Part shown: one piece after another, positions 1-12,333 of the stretch
How positions within the stretch are numbered: the stretch's first letter is position 1
How the letters are laid out: the number at the start of each line of letters is the position of its first letter
Source of the DNA: Dreissena polymorpha
Taxonomy: Eukaryota > Mollusca > Bivalvia > Myida > Dreissenidae
NCBI RefSeq assembly: GCF_020536995.1
Contig: NC_068360.1
Span: 13,633,442-13,697,441, forward strand
Length of the DNA: 64,000 bases
Reading direction: 5' to 3'
The notes under the pieces: generated by a model
What the model saw: only the letters and a program-made list of their open reading frames with translations
What the model was told of the DNA's origin: nothing
The model's database searches: none
Program-made: the position numbers and the translations under genes

Positions 1-880
1 GGCAGTGGGTACAAAAAAAATAATAATTTGGGTACGAAAACAAATTTGAGTACGAAAAAAAAGGGTAAACAACAAAATAAAGGTACGAAAAACTATTTGG
101 GTACGAAAAAAATGGGTACGAATAAAAAATTAGGTACGAACAAATTTGTGTACGAAAAAAATTTTAGTACGACATATGGGTACGAAACAATTTGGGTATG
201 AACAAATTTGTGTACGTAGAAATAATGGGTACGAACATAATATGGGCAGGAAAAAAAACTAATTTGGTTACGAAAACAAATTAGAGTACGAAAAAATAAA
301 GGAAACAAAAAAAATTAGGGTACGAAAACTATTTGGGTACGAAAAAAATGTGTACAAATAAAAATTTGGGTACGAAACAAATTTGGGTACTAAAAAAATG
401 GGTACGATTTTTTTATTTGGGTACGAAAAAAATGGGTATGAAAAAAAAATGGGTACGAACAAATTTGGGTACGAAAAAGATTGGTACGAAAAAAAAAATG
501 GATACGAACAAATTTGGGTACGAAAAACATACGGGTACGAAAAAAAATGGGTACGAAAAAAAAATTGGGTACGAAAACAATTGGGAACAAAAAACATTTG
601 GGTACGAAAAAAATGGGTACGAAAAAAAAAATGTTACAAAAAAAATTGGTACGAACAAAAATTTAGGTACGAAAAAAATAGGTACGAAAAAAATTGGGCA
701 CGAAAAAAAAGGGGTACGAAAAAAATTGGGTACGAAAAATTTGGATACGAAAAACATTTGGGTACGAAAATAATGGGTACGAATTTTTTTTTAGGTACGA
801 ACAAATTTGGGTACGAAAAACATTTGGGTACGACAAAAATGATTACGAAAATCGAAAAATTGGGGTATGAAAAATCTAAT
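1..880. repeat. GGGTACGAAAA minisatellite array
   Basis: Degenerate tandem array of short units (about 15-19 bp) of the form TTGGGTACGAAAAAAAT, cut by the left window edge. The lack of stops in several frames gives long apparent ORFs on both strands (GTKK/WVRK-rich on +, FVP/YPN-rich on -). These are by-products of the repeat, not genes. The same array recurs at 28,128-29,165 and, decayed, at 21,893-22,040. To its right it runs into the left part of a dispersed module. Confidence 0.92.
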
Positions 881-1090
881 TTGAATTGTCTAGCCCGTGA
901 ATTGTCTCCTGGGGGTGAATTGTCTTGGGGTTGCTATTAAGGCTACATGTACTTCTGGCCAAGCCACGTGTTTATAGTGATTGCGCAATAAAAAACACCA
1001 CTTTTTCGTGATTTAATCAAAAACTAGATTTTTCCCAGTAATAACGAATACGCCAACTGGTAGATCGCGTTATATGTACAGTTAATGGAA
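881..1090. repeat. Dispersed module copy 1 (left part only)
   Basis: Starts with a GAATTGTCT...GGGTTGCTATTAA stretch and continues through GCGCAATAAAAAACACCAC and a TTTTTCCCAG...ACGCCAAC core. The same order is seen at 29,166-29,507 and 38,335-38,680. This copy departs from the others after the GGTAGATCGCG stretch and lacks the CACTCATTCCAT right end. Confidence 0.75.
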
Positions 1091-1310
1091 AATTTCATAG
1101 GGCCATACATTGTAACTCTGTGAAAAATCATCTGACCAGAACCGGCTGATAATATGCATGTCTCCTCTTGGTAGTGAAGCTTCCCATTAAGTTAAATTGA
1201 ATTCCAGTCATTAGTTGCTGAGAAATAGCCCGGACAAAAATTGTGCACGGACGGACAGACGCAGCGGCGACTATATGCTCCCCCCTTAAAAAATTTGGGG
1301 AGAGCATAAT
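1091..1310. repeat. Interspersed repeat, GGACGGACAGACG type
   Basis: Contains the primer-like GGACGGACAGACG motif followed by CGGCGACTATATGCTCCCCC and a short complementary GGGGAGAGCATAAT end. I recognise this style of repeat from molluscan introns; the family name is unknown to me. No coding content is seen. Confidence 0.5.
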
Positions 1311-1640
1311 AAAAAAGTTGTGGCAATTTAAAGGTGGTACGCAAACTTTAAAATAGATTTATCAATTATATGCTTATTGTTAGTGAAAAAAAGGCCATAA
1401 TTGTTACAAAATGCTTGATACAGTTATCTGCTTTTGTTTATACATTGGGGTGATGTTTGTTAAGAAGCAAAATACATGTATGAAAGCAATATGTCAATGG
1501 ACATAGGAAATATATTCGAGGTGGTATGCAAACATTCCAATGCGCGCACCTACGCCGGGGTGAGTAGGATAGGTCCACTATATATATTTGAATTTCATAT
1601 ATAATAGTCGAGCTTAAAAGTAAATATACTATAAACAACA
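1311..1640. repeat. Copy of a dispersed repeat of about 170 bp
   Basis: Shares 'TGCTTGATACAGTT.TCTGCT.TTGTTTATA' and 'GGACATAG.AAATAT...GAGGTGGTATGCAAAC' blocks with 11,960-12,333 and 13,968-14,225, and ends in the CTCCACTATATATATTT / ATATAATAGTCGAGC tail seen also at 14,150-14,215. Non-coding. Confidence 0.65.
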
Positions 1641-1701
1641 AGCTTACCTCAATCACAATTTTAATGCAATGCAGTTAAACAATAAAGTTACAATGATATG
1701 C

Positions 1702-2096
1702 CAGGGATTGAAACTAACTTTTTACTATTTTGGGCAACCATCTTTAGTATTTTGGTTGCCCAGATAAAGAATAATGAGCCCAGAAATATGAACATGTGAA
1801 TATTATTATACATTTTTTTAATAAAATAATAAATAATTATATACATTTGCTGACAATACACATGTTCAATGCATGATGTATTATTATGAGCCTGAATTGA
1901 ATCATGTCCTATTCCTAAATAATGAATGTTATTTAACTAGTATTGATCCATGGTGATCAATTGTTTTTCAATTTTTATTGCACTGAATTGTTTTAAGATT
2001 TAAAAAAAAAAAAGTTTACCAACTTTTGAAATCGAGTTGCCCAGGCCAAAATCTACTTGCCCCGGGCTCATGGGAAACCACTTATTTCCATCCCTG
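1702..2096. mobile_element. CAGGG-type hAT-like non-autonomous element
   Basis: Begins CAGGGATTGAAA and ends with TTCCATCCCTG, an imperfect terminal inverted repeat. It is flanked by a perfect 5-bp duplication TATGC (1,697-1,701 and 2,097-2,101). No ORF of note. CAGGG ends are usual for hAT elements; a 5-bp rather than 8-bp duplication recalls the hAT5 group, which is an inference. Confidence 0.8.
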
Positions 2097-2252
2097 TATG
2101 CTCTTCATTTTCTGTTCTTCCATCCCATTCTCAAAATTAATTTTAAAGCACAATATTTTTTAATAACATTTGTATGAATTACTAACCATTATCACCCAAA
2201 ACACAATTTTACAACGCTGTAATCGTGTCGTAGAGATTTAGTTTACTATTAT

Positions 2253-2426
2253 CAGTGTTCTCTTTAAATACTGGCAGCCAGCGATTCTGCCGGTTACATT
2301 TACTCTTACATTTACATGACGGCTTCTTTTCCCAATATATATCAAGTAAATGTCATAAATGCTTTTGTTTTACTGCATAGTTGCCGGCCATATAACTGGC
2401 TACTCAATTTTTTCTGGAAAACACTG
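2253..2426. mobile_element. CAGTG-type MITE, copy 1
   Basis: 174-bp element starting CAGTGTTCTC and ending GGAAAACACTG. The interior (GGCAGCC.GCGATT..GCCGGTTACATT) matches the reverse complement of the insertion at 26,445-26,620, so the two are one family in opposite orientation. The target duplication here is unclear. Confidence 0.8.
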
Positions 2427-2589
2427 AATTATGCATGACAAACACACAATACTTAAAATCTTAGATTCGTTTTTAAAATAAATTGACACTTTCAGCTTGT
2501 CGCCATTGAAATCCAAAGATTCAAATAATTTCCCACGAGGTACGTCAACAATTGCGTAATCAAATGAATGAAAAATAAAAGGAAAGAAA

Positions 2590-4480
2590 GCCAGATTTTA
2601 CATAAATTCCAGGTTGATAAACACAACAAGGTAAAGGTACCTTGTAATTAGTGAGATATAATAATAATACACATAGTAAGGCTCGTACCCTGGGTGCGGT
2701 AAATATACTAAAACGTACCCGGGAATTTTAACACTAAATCGGTTGTTGTCGGGTATTTTGTAAAAATTAATTATGTTTACATTTATGTCAATTTTCTGTT
2801 CAATGGCATTTATATTATCAAAACTCATTGTTAAAATCAATAATGTGATTTAATTTTAAATCTTAAATTGTTTAAAGTCGCGTCATTGTATGACGTCGTT
2901 AAGTATAATATTTTCCGCGACATCGCACGTTCACTATTTACCGTCATAGATTGTTTAAAAGAAACATTATTTGGTTTGCAAGGTCCGTTAAATGGGGAAC
3001 ACCATATTCGGTATTTATATTATGTTTTAACAATTAATTCATGCTGTGTAATAAATATTGTATAAGATATTTCGATATTGATTGAAAATGTTTCAAATTG
3101 TTATTTATGAAACCTCTTATTCTAATGAGTGTATGCTATTATATTATACTTTGAAAAGCATATCTGTTGTACTATAATCTTATTATTCATTTTTTATTGT
3201 TAATTTCATTTATTGTAGAGAATCGTCAATGTTACATCTAGTCGCCAATGCTTGTCGTCAGTGTTAGTTGTAAATGCTTGTGATCATTGTCGTCAATGTT
3301 AGTCGTCAATCCTTATCGTCATTATACATGAAGGAAATAAAAGCAGAAACAGAGACGTATTCTTGATTACTTGATTATTCCTACGGCGTCCTCTCAACAC
3401 TCATACTAAAAAGCATGTTGATGCAGATTTTTCAAAACAGAAGTTTGTTAAGGTAAACAATATTGTTTTACGTTAATCGGTAGCATGTTTAACGATATCG
3501 GGTTTTGGGCGGATATACAACTCGGATACAATCTAATATTTGCGGGTATGTTTAAGTTTATTTACCGTACCCGGGGTACATGTAAGTAAAGTTAAGAGTA
3601 CCCGGGGTACATGTACTTGTAAGTAGTACCCGAGCCGAGAATGACCAATCGAGCCTTAGTAAGTGAGTGATGGTGTATGGGATAACATGCACTGAGGGTG
3701 TTTATTTTTCATGAACAAGTCAATTGAAGGTGTTAGAGATGCATTGATCCATAAGATAAAAAAGGGTAATTAACCACGGGCTTATTAATATTAAAACGAT
3801 GACATTACAATGTACCAGCTGTTTATTGTTGTATACTGTAAGCTTGTAATATTTTAAATAATGTAAACAACTTACCTTGTATAAGTTGGCACATTGTTGT
3901 CAGGTGTAGAAACTATTATACTTATTTCTGTTAAGTTGCACTGGCTGAACCAAAAGAATTATGTAGTCGTTTCTAAATAATCACGAAACAACCTACTAAT
4001 GCATATATGCTTGCCAGTTACTGAGTTTGTGCATTTCCATTCACTATATTATCGGCCTTGGCAAACAGCGTAGAATCAGATGAGACGCCGTGTGATGTCT
4101 GCTATTTCCATATCCACGGGTGTTTTTATGTCAAATGTTATGGTTTTTCAATAGATCGTATACTTATCTACAAAACAGCGAATTAGCGTTCACTTTACAT
4201 CATTTTTAATTATGTTATTTTGTTAATACTTTCTCGCGTTTTTTTCGAACCTGTATTGGCAGCCATTGGTCGACGCCGTCTGCTATTCCGAACGATGAAG
4301 ATTTCCATATCCACTGGCGTTTTTTTATGTCAAATGTTAGTGTTTTCCAATGGATCGTATACTTATATACAAAACAGATAAGTAGCGTTCACTTTACATC
4401 GTTTGTGATGATGTTATTTTGTAAATACTTTTCTTAGCGTTCATTCTGGCGAATTCAGCCATTTTGACGGGTGAGAAGAA
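2590..4480. repeat. Long dispersed block W, copy 1
   Basis: Closely matches 25,216-27,430 from TTTTACATAAATTCCAGGTTG onward, including a series of GTCGTCAATGTTAG-type short repeats (about 3,240-3,320) and the ACCCGGGGTACATGTA motif. It has no convincing coding capacity; the short ORFs are not conserved between copies. About 4,050-4,100 carries a fragment of a MITE (CCTTGGCAAACAGCG...GATGAGACGCC). The block then runs into module copy 2. Confidence 0.8.
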
Positions 4481-4690
4481 ATACCGAAAATCCCGTAATT
4501 ACCAAAATCCCCAGGAATCCCCGAGATCCCACGAAATCTCCATTAATATTGATTATTTATCGAAAAACTGCGTATTTTAATACAGATTGTTGCAAAATAC
4601 ACTGAAATAACTAATGAAACATTGTTTTTATCAAAGTTTGATTTCGGAGATTTCGGTAGGGATTTCGGTATATCCACATACCGCATTTTG
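4481..4690. other. AT-rich stretch, no feature seen
   Basis: Not matched by the paired block at 27,430. It has CCGAAAATCCC / GATTTCGGTAGGG complementary ends at about 4,485 and 4,640-4,660, which may mark a small inserted element. No coding signal. Confidence 0.3.
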
Positions 4691-4949
4691 TAATTCCGGT
4701 TATGTAAAACTTGCGAAACTTTTTCGTGATTTAATCAAAAACTATATTTTTCCCAGGTATAACGCCTACGCCAACAGGTAGATCGCATTCTTGTCCATAT
4801 ACATGTCAAATTTCAGCAAAAGTAACCGACCAGTATTCAAGACTCCCAAATCGCGACTATATGCACCAACTTAACGAAACTTAGCCCCCTTTATCATTCG
4901 TTCGAATGAACGTCATCAATGATGACGTCCAATACATCACTCATTCCAT
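4691..4949. repeat. Dispersed module copy 2, right end CACTCATTCCAT
   Basis: Contains the TTTTTCCCAGGTATAACGCC...GGTAGATCGCATTC core and then the perfect palindrome ACGTCATCA-AT-GATGACGT about 16 bp before the right terminus CACTCATTCCAT (4,938-4,949). A 33-bp spacer, ACTAGAGTTGCGACACC..., separates it from ATGGAATGAGTG at 4,983. Confidence 0.8.
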
Positions 4950-4982
4950 ACTAGAGTTGCGACACCTTAAGGGTTTCGCGGG

Positions 4983-7128
4983 ATGGAATGAGTGGGGAGA
5001 TGAAATAAAATTGAAAACCTATTTCTTTTGTGCATTTAATGATGGTAACCAAAGTTCTCGCAAAAAATTAATATACATATCACATGATAGTAACCATAAT
5101 ACTCGCAGATATGTTTATTGTTTCGAGGCCGTTCGATTAGCTACCTTAAAAAGTAGAACTTCAATTCCCATGACTATAATATTAAAAACGTGAAAAGAGC
5201 AAACAACTGCAGTGTGTCGGACATCCCCATCTTAAACACTATCGACTAGCATTAAGCCTTTTTCTGTGTCTACAAAATTCTGTGTATTTTATTGAAACAT
5301 CATTATAGCTTTGCGTTCAAGATAGTGTTGAATTCATTTTGTGATGCAATCAGCGCTTTGATTTTATATTACGAAATGTACTACGCAGTACATTGTGTGA
5401 CGTCATTTCGGTGACGAAACACAATGGTTTTATTTACACTCTCTGGAATTTAAGGACATGTCGTTGTGTTTTTTTATCTGTATACTATTTGTTTAAAGCA
5501 TCGAACGAATGCAAAACGTATTTCGGATTGTGTGTTCATCATGCATAAATGTAAACATAGAAAGGAATACAATACAATTGTGTGGTTTGAACTAAGTTTC
5601 GATAAAGACATGGATTAATAAAGGTGAAAGTGCATATCGTTTCAAATTGTTTGTTATAAACTTTGGATTAAAGTAGTCAACTTATTGTTACAAACATTGG
5701 ATTAACGATGTCATTTATGTAAGCGTGACGTTTATACTAAATTAAGTTTTTTTATTACTCTTGTTAAAGCTGAAATTGAGTCATCAAATTTCGCTACAAA
5801 ACGGTGTCAGTTGCAATAGATATTTTAATGTGCGACGTGAAATTATAATTATGTTTGATTATTTTGTTTATTTGTTACGCACTTTATGCTGCTAATGATG
5901 TGTTGCTCGCGGCAAGCCTTGCCGTGTAAACCGTTCTTCAACTCGTCGGACAAATTCAAGTACACGTGATACTTACATTGTATTTTATTTTTTCTGTGTA
6001 TTTGATGATGGTAACCAAAGATATCACAGAGATTTTAATATACATGAAACTATTTCAATTAATGCTATTTTGAGAAGTCCGTCACCACACTATCGTTTGT
6101 TATTGTTAATATCATACTATTTTGCTCCTCTATATAAACATTTCTCAAAACCGGCTTTCCGCACTTTTATTTTGCATGCAACTGATTGCGCAATTTATGA
6201 CGTATGTTGTGTGACGTAATTTATTTGTCAAAACAAACAATTTTAAGTTAAATTCTCTGGATGTTTTTAACAGTTATTTATTTGTTTAAAGCATCGAACG
6301 AATGCAAAAACGTATTTCGGATTGTGTGTTTATCATACATAATTGTAATTGTTATATTATATTGGATTATTTTCGTCATTAAGGTAAGCGTGTTGTTAAT
6401 ACTCAATTGATTTACTGCTCACGTTTATTTATTGATTCAATAATTAAACCCTAAATTAATAATGTATTTGTCTCATGATTATCATGTATATTAAAGATAT
6501 TATCGGATAATAGAATACCATGTTAATACCAGTGTGTACTTACATTTATCCGACACGTCTCGGAAAGCCTCGCCGTGTAAACCTTTCTTCAACTCGTCGC
6601 ACACAATAACATAGATTTATGTCATGAATATCTAAACAACCACACTCGATCTGCACAAAAGACATGCATGTGTACTTCGTATTGATATTTAAACACAATT
6701 ATTACGTCGTTGTTTATAGATTTAACGCCTAACTGTATAGGCTATTATATTGAATTAATAACGCGTAACTTAGTTTCTTAACAAGATGGAAGCTAGCCTA
6801 AGCGCATTTCATGACGTTACGTCACAATGTTTATCTACGCGCGTTGTGTTTCGCAGAAAAAATATTTAAACACAAAATACTCGAAAACTTGATTTTTCCC
6901 ATTTATAACGCATACGCCAACAGGTAGATCGCATTCTTGTCCATATACATGTCAAATTTCAGCAAACGTGTTCGGCCAGTTTTCAAGCGCCACAAATCGC
7001 GACTATATGCCTCAGCTTAACGAAACTTAGCCCCCTTTATCATTCGTTCGATTGAACGTCATCAATGATGACGTCCAATACATCACTCATTCCATACTAG
7101 AGTTGCGACACCTTAAGGGTTTCGCGGG
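4983..7128. repeat. 2.15-kb tandem unit, first copy
   Basis: Starts with ATGGAATGAGTG, the reverse complement of the CACTCATTCCAT found near its right end (7,084-7,095), so the unit has 12-bp inverted termini. Its period to the next copy is 2,146 bp. Inside there is an older duplication: CATCGAACGAATGCAAAA..GTATTTCGG at about 5,495 and 6,292, and GCCGTGTAAACC.TTCTTCAACTCGTCG at about 5,920 and 6,570. The 95-codon ORF at 4,906-5,193 crosses the left boundary and is unlikely to be a gene. Confidence 0.88.
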
Positions 7129-9271
7129 ATGGAATGAGTGGGGAGATGAAATCAAATTGAAAACCTATTTCTTTTGTGCATTTAATGATGGTAACCAAAG
7201 TTCTCGCAAAAAATTAATATACATATCACATGATAGTAACCATAATACTCGCAGATATGTTTATTGTTTCGAGGCCGTTCGATTAGCTACCTTAAAAAGT
7301 AGAACTTCAATTCCCATGACTATAATATTAAAAACGTGAAAAGAGCAAACAACTGCAGTGTGTCGGACATCCCCATCTTAAACACTATCGACTAGCATTA
7401 AGCCTTTTTCTGTGTCTACAAAATTCTGTGTATTTTATTGAAACATCATTATAGCTTTGCGTTCAAGATAGTGTTGAATTCATTTTGTGATGCAATCAGC
7501 GCTTTGATTTTATATTACGAAATGTACTACGCAGTACATTGTGTGACGTCATTTCGGTGACGAAACACAATGGTTTTATTTACACTCTCTGGAATTTAAG
7601 GACATGTTGTGTTTTTTTATCTGTAAACTATTTGTTTAAAGCATCGAACGAATGCAAAACGTATTTCGGATTGTGTGTTCATCATGCATAAATGTAAACA
7701 TAGAAAGGAATACAATACAATTGTGTGGTTTGAACTAAGTTTCGATAAAGACATGGATTAATAAAGGTGAAAGTGCATATCGTTTCAAATTGTTTGTTAT
7801 AAACTTTGGATTAAAGTAGTCAACTTATTGTTACAAACATTGGATTAACGATGTCATTTATGTAAGCGTGACGTTTATACTAAATTAAGTTTTTTTATTA
7901 CTCTTGTTAAAGCTGAAATTGAGTCATCAAATTTCGCTACAAAACGGTGTCAGTTGCAATAGATATTTTAATGTGCGACGTGAAATTATAATTATGTTTG
8001 ATTATTTTGTTTATTTGTTACGCACTTTATGCTGCTAATGATGTGTTGCTCGCGGCAAGCCTTGCCGTGTAAACCGTTCTTCAACTCGTCGGACAAATTC
8101 AAGTACACGTGATACTTACATTGTATTTTATTTTTTCTGTGTATTTGATGATGGTAACCAAAGATATCACAGAGATTTTAATATACATGAAACTATTTCA
8201 ATTAATGCTATTTTGAGAAGTCCGTCACCACACTATCGTTTGTTATTGTTAATATCATACTATTTTGCTCCTCTATATAAACATTTCTCAAAACCGGCTT
8301 TCCGTACTTTTATTTTGCATGCAACTGATTGCGCAATTTATGACGTATGTTGTGTGACGTAATTTATTTGTCAAAACAAACAATTTTAAGTTAAATTCTC
8401 TGGATGTTTTTAACAGTTATTTATTTGTTTAAAGCATCGAACGAATGCAAAAACGTATTTCGGATTGTGTGTTTATCATACATAATTGTAATTGTTATAT
8501 TATATTGGATTATTTTCGTCATTAAGGTAAGCGTGTTGTTAATACTCAATTGATTTACTGCTCACGTTTATTTATTGATTCAATAATTAAACCCTAAATT
8601 AATAATGTATTTGTCTCATGATTATCATGTATATTAAAGATATTATCGGATAATAGAATACCATGTTAATACCAGTGTGTACTTACATTTATCCGACACG
8701 TCTCGGAAAGCCTCGCCGTGTAAACCTTTCTTCAACTCGTCGCACACAATAACATAGATTTATGTCATGAATATCTAAACAACCACACTCGATCTGCACA
8801 AAAGACATGCATGTGTACTTCGTATTGATATTTAAACACAATTATTACGTCGTTGTTTATAGATTTAACGCCTAACTGTATAGGCTATTATATTGAATTA
8901 ATAACGCGTAACTTAGTTTCTTAACAAGATGGAAGCTAGCCTAAGCGCATTTCATGACGTTACGTCACAATGTTTATCTACGCGCGTTGTGTTTCGCAGA
9001 AAAAATATTTAAACACAAAATACTCGAAAACTTGATTTTTCCCATTTATAACGCCTACGCCAACAGGTAGATCGCATTCTTGTCCATATACATGTCAAAT
9101 TTCAGCAAACGTGTTCGGCCAGTTTTCAAGCGCCACAAATCGCGACTATATGCCTCAGCTTAACGAAACTTAGCCCCCTTTATCATTCGTTCGATTGAAC
9201 GTCATCAATGATGACGTCCAATACATCACTCATTCCATACTAGACTTGCGACACCTTAAGGGTTTCGCGGG
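7129..9271. repeat. 2.15-kb tandem unit, second copy
   Basis: Almost identical to 4,983-7,128. I noticed only a 3-bp deletion (the ACATGTCGTTGTG stretch becomes ACATGTTGTG) and a few substitutions, which makes the period 2,143 bp. It ends with CACTCATTCCAT (9,227-9,238) plus the spacer; a third copy begins with ATGGAATGAGTG at 9,272 but identity stops at about 9,290. Such closeness means a recent duplication or an assembly artefact. Confidence 0.88.
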
Positions 9272-9290
9272 ATGGAATGAGTGGGGAGAT

Positions 9291-10465
9291 CATATACAAT
9301 TTTCAGCTTTCAGGAAGCAAGGACCCTCTAGACGTGAAACATAAGCTTTCCAACACTATATGATTCCAGTTCCACAGCACATATTGCATTAGTTCAATGG
9401 GAAGAACATTAAACGGCATATTCACAAATCTCTGAATAACAAACAGTGCTCAAAAATATTTAAAGTAGTCATTTACTATTTAATTGATTATGTCCTCTGA
9501 TTGTTGCATTTTAATTTAAATATGTGTTCCTATATGCATTTATTGTTGTTTTGACTTAAAAAACTAAAATGGATGCCCATTCTTAGTTTGCTGTCTTAGT
9601 CTACCCTAAAATTATACATGTTTCTTGCATAATTGAATTATCAAAAACTGCATACTTGTAAAGGCATTGTCAGAGTTATTTGGTTAGGTTAGAGACAAAG
9701 TAAAGCAAATATATTTATTTTTCTTAAAATGAATCATCCTCTGAAGCCCCCACTGGGATTCAAACCCAGATCTCTTTCCTCTGGGAAGGAAAGTATTCTA
9801 TCTTGAAATACAAGGGCAAGTAAGAGGACAATTTGCAATTTTAAACCTATAAACATATAAACTTAATTTTTCACATGACCTTAGAAACAACACAGACATC
9901 TCCGAATCTGAAATACATTACAGTTACAATTCAGGTTTTTAGTATTGTGCATTGTACATGAATGTTTAAGTGTTGTATTTATCCTTGGTACACAGAACTG
10001 CCTAAAGATGCGTAAAATACCAGTATTCAAATCTGAAAACATCCCATGTGTTTGTTTTACTCTGTTAGTATCCCTATTTTATTTCAATAAAGCAGTTTTT
10101 TCCTTCTCCTGAAAATTTAACTAAATATCAGTTATGCTACTTTTTACATTCAGCAAATGACATGTGTCCGTAATGTCCATTTTGAAAATTTGGTTAAAAA
10201 AACATTATTTTTACCAAAAAGGTAGACTTAATAATTATTATTAAACAGTTGATGTATGTCGCCTTAATAAAAAAACAAAAATGGGAAAGAAATAAAATGT
10301 TTAAAAATGTCAGTTACATGACTTATAACATTAAGTAGACGATATAGCTTTGATACTTTAGGATAAGAGTAGACCTTAACACAAATAGGATAAGAGTAGA
10401 CCTGAACTTAACCAAATTTTCAATTTTCTAACTATAAAAGGGGGCATTATTCAGTCAAAAAACAG
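9291..10465. repeat. Dispersed block with tRNA-like core
   Basis: About 9,540-9,990 matches 32,340-33,170 (TTCTTAGTTTGCTGTCTTA, TCATCCTCTGAAGCCCCCACT). At 9,753-9,769 the palindrome CTGGGATTCAAACCCAG resembles a tRNA T-arm on the minus strand. No protein-coding signal. The last part (9,990-10,465) is AT-rich with nothing recognisable. Confidence 0.5.
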
Positions 10466-10517
10466 AAAAAAATGGGTACAAAAAAATGTGTGTACGAAAA
10501 CAATTGGGTAAGAAAAA

Positions 10518-11500
10518 ATTATGCCGAAAAAATATATGCTAAAATAGCTTGGAGTCTTGACCACCAAAACGGCTTGGATTTTAATTATGCTGAAATAACT
10601 CGGGGTCATGACCACCAAACTGGCTTAGAATTCAATTATGCTGAAATAGCTCAGGATCTTGACCACCAAACTGGCTGGGATTTTTATCATGCTGAAAAAG
10701 CTCGGGATCTTTACCACCAAACTGGCTTGGATTTGAATTATGCTCATAGATCGGGTTCTTGACCACCAAACTGGCTTGCATTTTAATTATGCTGAAATAG
10801 CTAAGGATCTTGACCATCAAACTGGCTTGGATTTTAATTATGCCAAAATAGTTCAGGATCTTCACCACCAAACTGGCTTGGATTTTAAATATGCGGAAAT
10901 AGCTTGAGGTCTCGGCCATGAAACTGGCTAGGATTTTAATTATGGTGAAAAAGCCCTGGTTCTTGACCACCAAACTGGCCTTGATTTTAATTATACCGAA
11001 ATAGTTCAGGATCTTGACCACTAAACTGACTTGGATTTTAAATATGCTGAAATAGCTCAAGGTCTCCCCCACGAAACTGGCTTGGATTTTAATTATGCTG
11101 AAAAGGCTTGGGGTCTTGACCACCAAACTGGCCTGGATTTTAATTATACCGAAATAGTTCAGGATCTGGACCACCAAACTGACTTGGATTTTTATTATGC
11201 TGAAATAGCTCGGGGTATCCTCCACCAAACTGGCTTGGATTTTAATTATGGTTAGAAAGCTCGGAGTCTTTACCACAAAAATTGACCACCAAACTGGCTT
11301 GGATTTTAATTATACCGAAATAGTTCAGGATCTTGACCACTAACCTGACTTGGATTTTAATTATGCTGAAATAGCTCGGGGTCTCTGCCACCAAACTGGC
11401 TTGGATTTTAATTATGGTGAGAAAGCTCGGGTCTTGACCACAAAAATGGCTTGGATTTTAATTATGCTGAAATAGCTTGGGATCTTTACCACCAAAGTGG
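10518..11500. repeat. 51-bp minisatellite, about 19 units
   Basis: Tandem units of the form CTTGGATTTTAATTATGC / TGAAATAGCTC.GG.TCTTG / ACCACCAAACTGG. The period is mostly 51 bp, a multiple of 3, so frames stay open over long stretches on both strands (214 codons on - at 10,632-11,276). Repeated stops and indels in the + strand copies, and the lack of a promoter or splice context, argue against coding. A short piece of the GGGTACGAAAA repeat sits just upstream (10,465-10,510). Confidence 0.88.
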
Positions 11501-11959
11501 GCGGGGCCCTGGGGTGGGTAATGTGAACATGGATGGTCGAGACACTGTGTTGTCATAAGAAATCTTTAGTATTAATTTGAAGTCAATTGGTGAAGAATGG
11601 TGCGGCAGAGGCCGACGCGTATTCCCACGCCGCATGTTTGACCCAGGGGGCGCCCCAGGTTTGGTAATGTGGCCATGCATGGTTGAAATTGACCGTAACT
11701 ATTGTCTTAAGAGATTTCGAGTGCTTGACAGGTTAATGTAAGCCATCATGGAGAGGGGTGGTTTATGTGGGTTGGTGGTAATTTAAAAGATGAAGTTTCA
11801 AAAATAATTATAAAAATAAAATTGGGGGGGGGGGGGGGAATTCTTGGGTGGGGCATGGGGGATAGTTTGGGTGCAGTGCATTGTGGTATGTCAGGTAAGT
11901 GTTGTTTTGTCAAAGTATGAATCAAATGTGATCATATATAAAGAAGTTATGGCAATTTA
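11501..11959. other. Non-coding, G-rich run and repeat fragments
   Basis: Holds a run of about 16 G at 11,824-11,839 and GGTGGGGCATGGGG-type sequence. About 11,640-11,700 repeats a 'GGGTGGGTAATGTG..CATGGATGGT' phrase seen at about 11,510. No gene is seen. Confidence 0.4.
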
Positions 11960-12333
11960 AGCAAAATGTTCAATTATCTAAGTATAAAAGGGGCAATAAT
12001 TCTGTCAAATGCTTGATACAGTTTTCTGCTCTTGTTTATAGATTGGGATCATGTTGGTAAAGAAGTATGCAAAATATGAAAGCAATATGTCAAAGGACAT
12101 AGAAAATATTGGAGGTGGTATGCAAACTTTAACATAGATTTATCAAAAATATGCATATTCTAAGTATAAAAGAGCAATAATTCTGTCAAAATGCTTGATA
12201 CAGTTGTCTGCTCTTGTTTATAGATTGGGATCATGTTGGTTATGAAGTATACAAAATATGAAAGCAATATGTCAAAGGACATAGAAAATATTTGAGGTGG
12301 TATGCAAACTTTAACATAGATTTATCAATAATA
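11960..12333. repeat. Dispersed 170-bp repeat, two tandem copies
   Basis: Two head-to-tail copies of the TGCTTGATACAGTTGTCTGCTCTTGTTTATAG family also found at 1,311-1,640. The second copy is split by the TA-flanked transposon 12,334-13,967 and resumes at 13,968 with TGCATATTCTTAGTATAAAAGG. Confidence 0.75.

Larger units (their letters stand above)
1641..2590. repeat. Block K copy 1, carrying two small transposons
   Basis: Contains the AAACAATAAAGTTACAATGATATG motif and the flanking sequence that recurs at about 33,250-33,484 and in tandem at 35,450-36,900. Two insertions, 1,702-2,096 and 2,253-2,426, interrupt it. The uninterrupted copies show where they went in. Confidence 0.75.

Noticed and set aside
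333-940. Overlapping 146- and 185-codon + strand frames rich in GTKK/WVRK
   Set aside because: They lie wholly in the GGGTACGAAAA minisatellite, overlap equally long frames on the other strand, and have no start or splice context.
4906-7339. Two identical 95-codon ORFs at 4,906-5,193 and 7,052-7,339
   Set aside because: Their identity follows from the recent 2.15-kb DNA duplication. The frame crosses the border between module and unit, and the third, partial copy does not keep it.
10632-11276. 214-codon minus-strand ORF resembling a repeat protein
   Set aside because: Product of a 51-bp minisatellite whose + strand is also open. Units carry indels elsewhere in the array.
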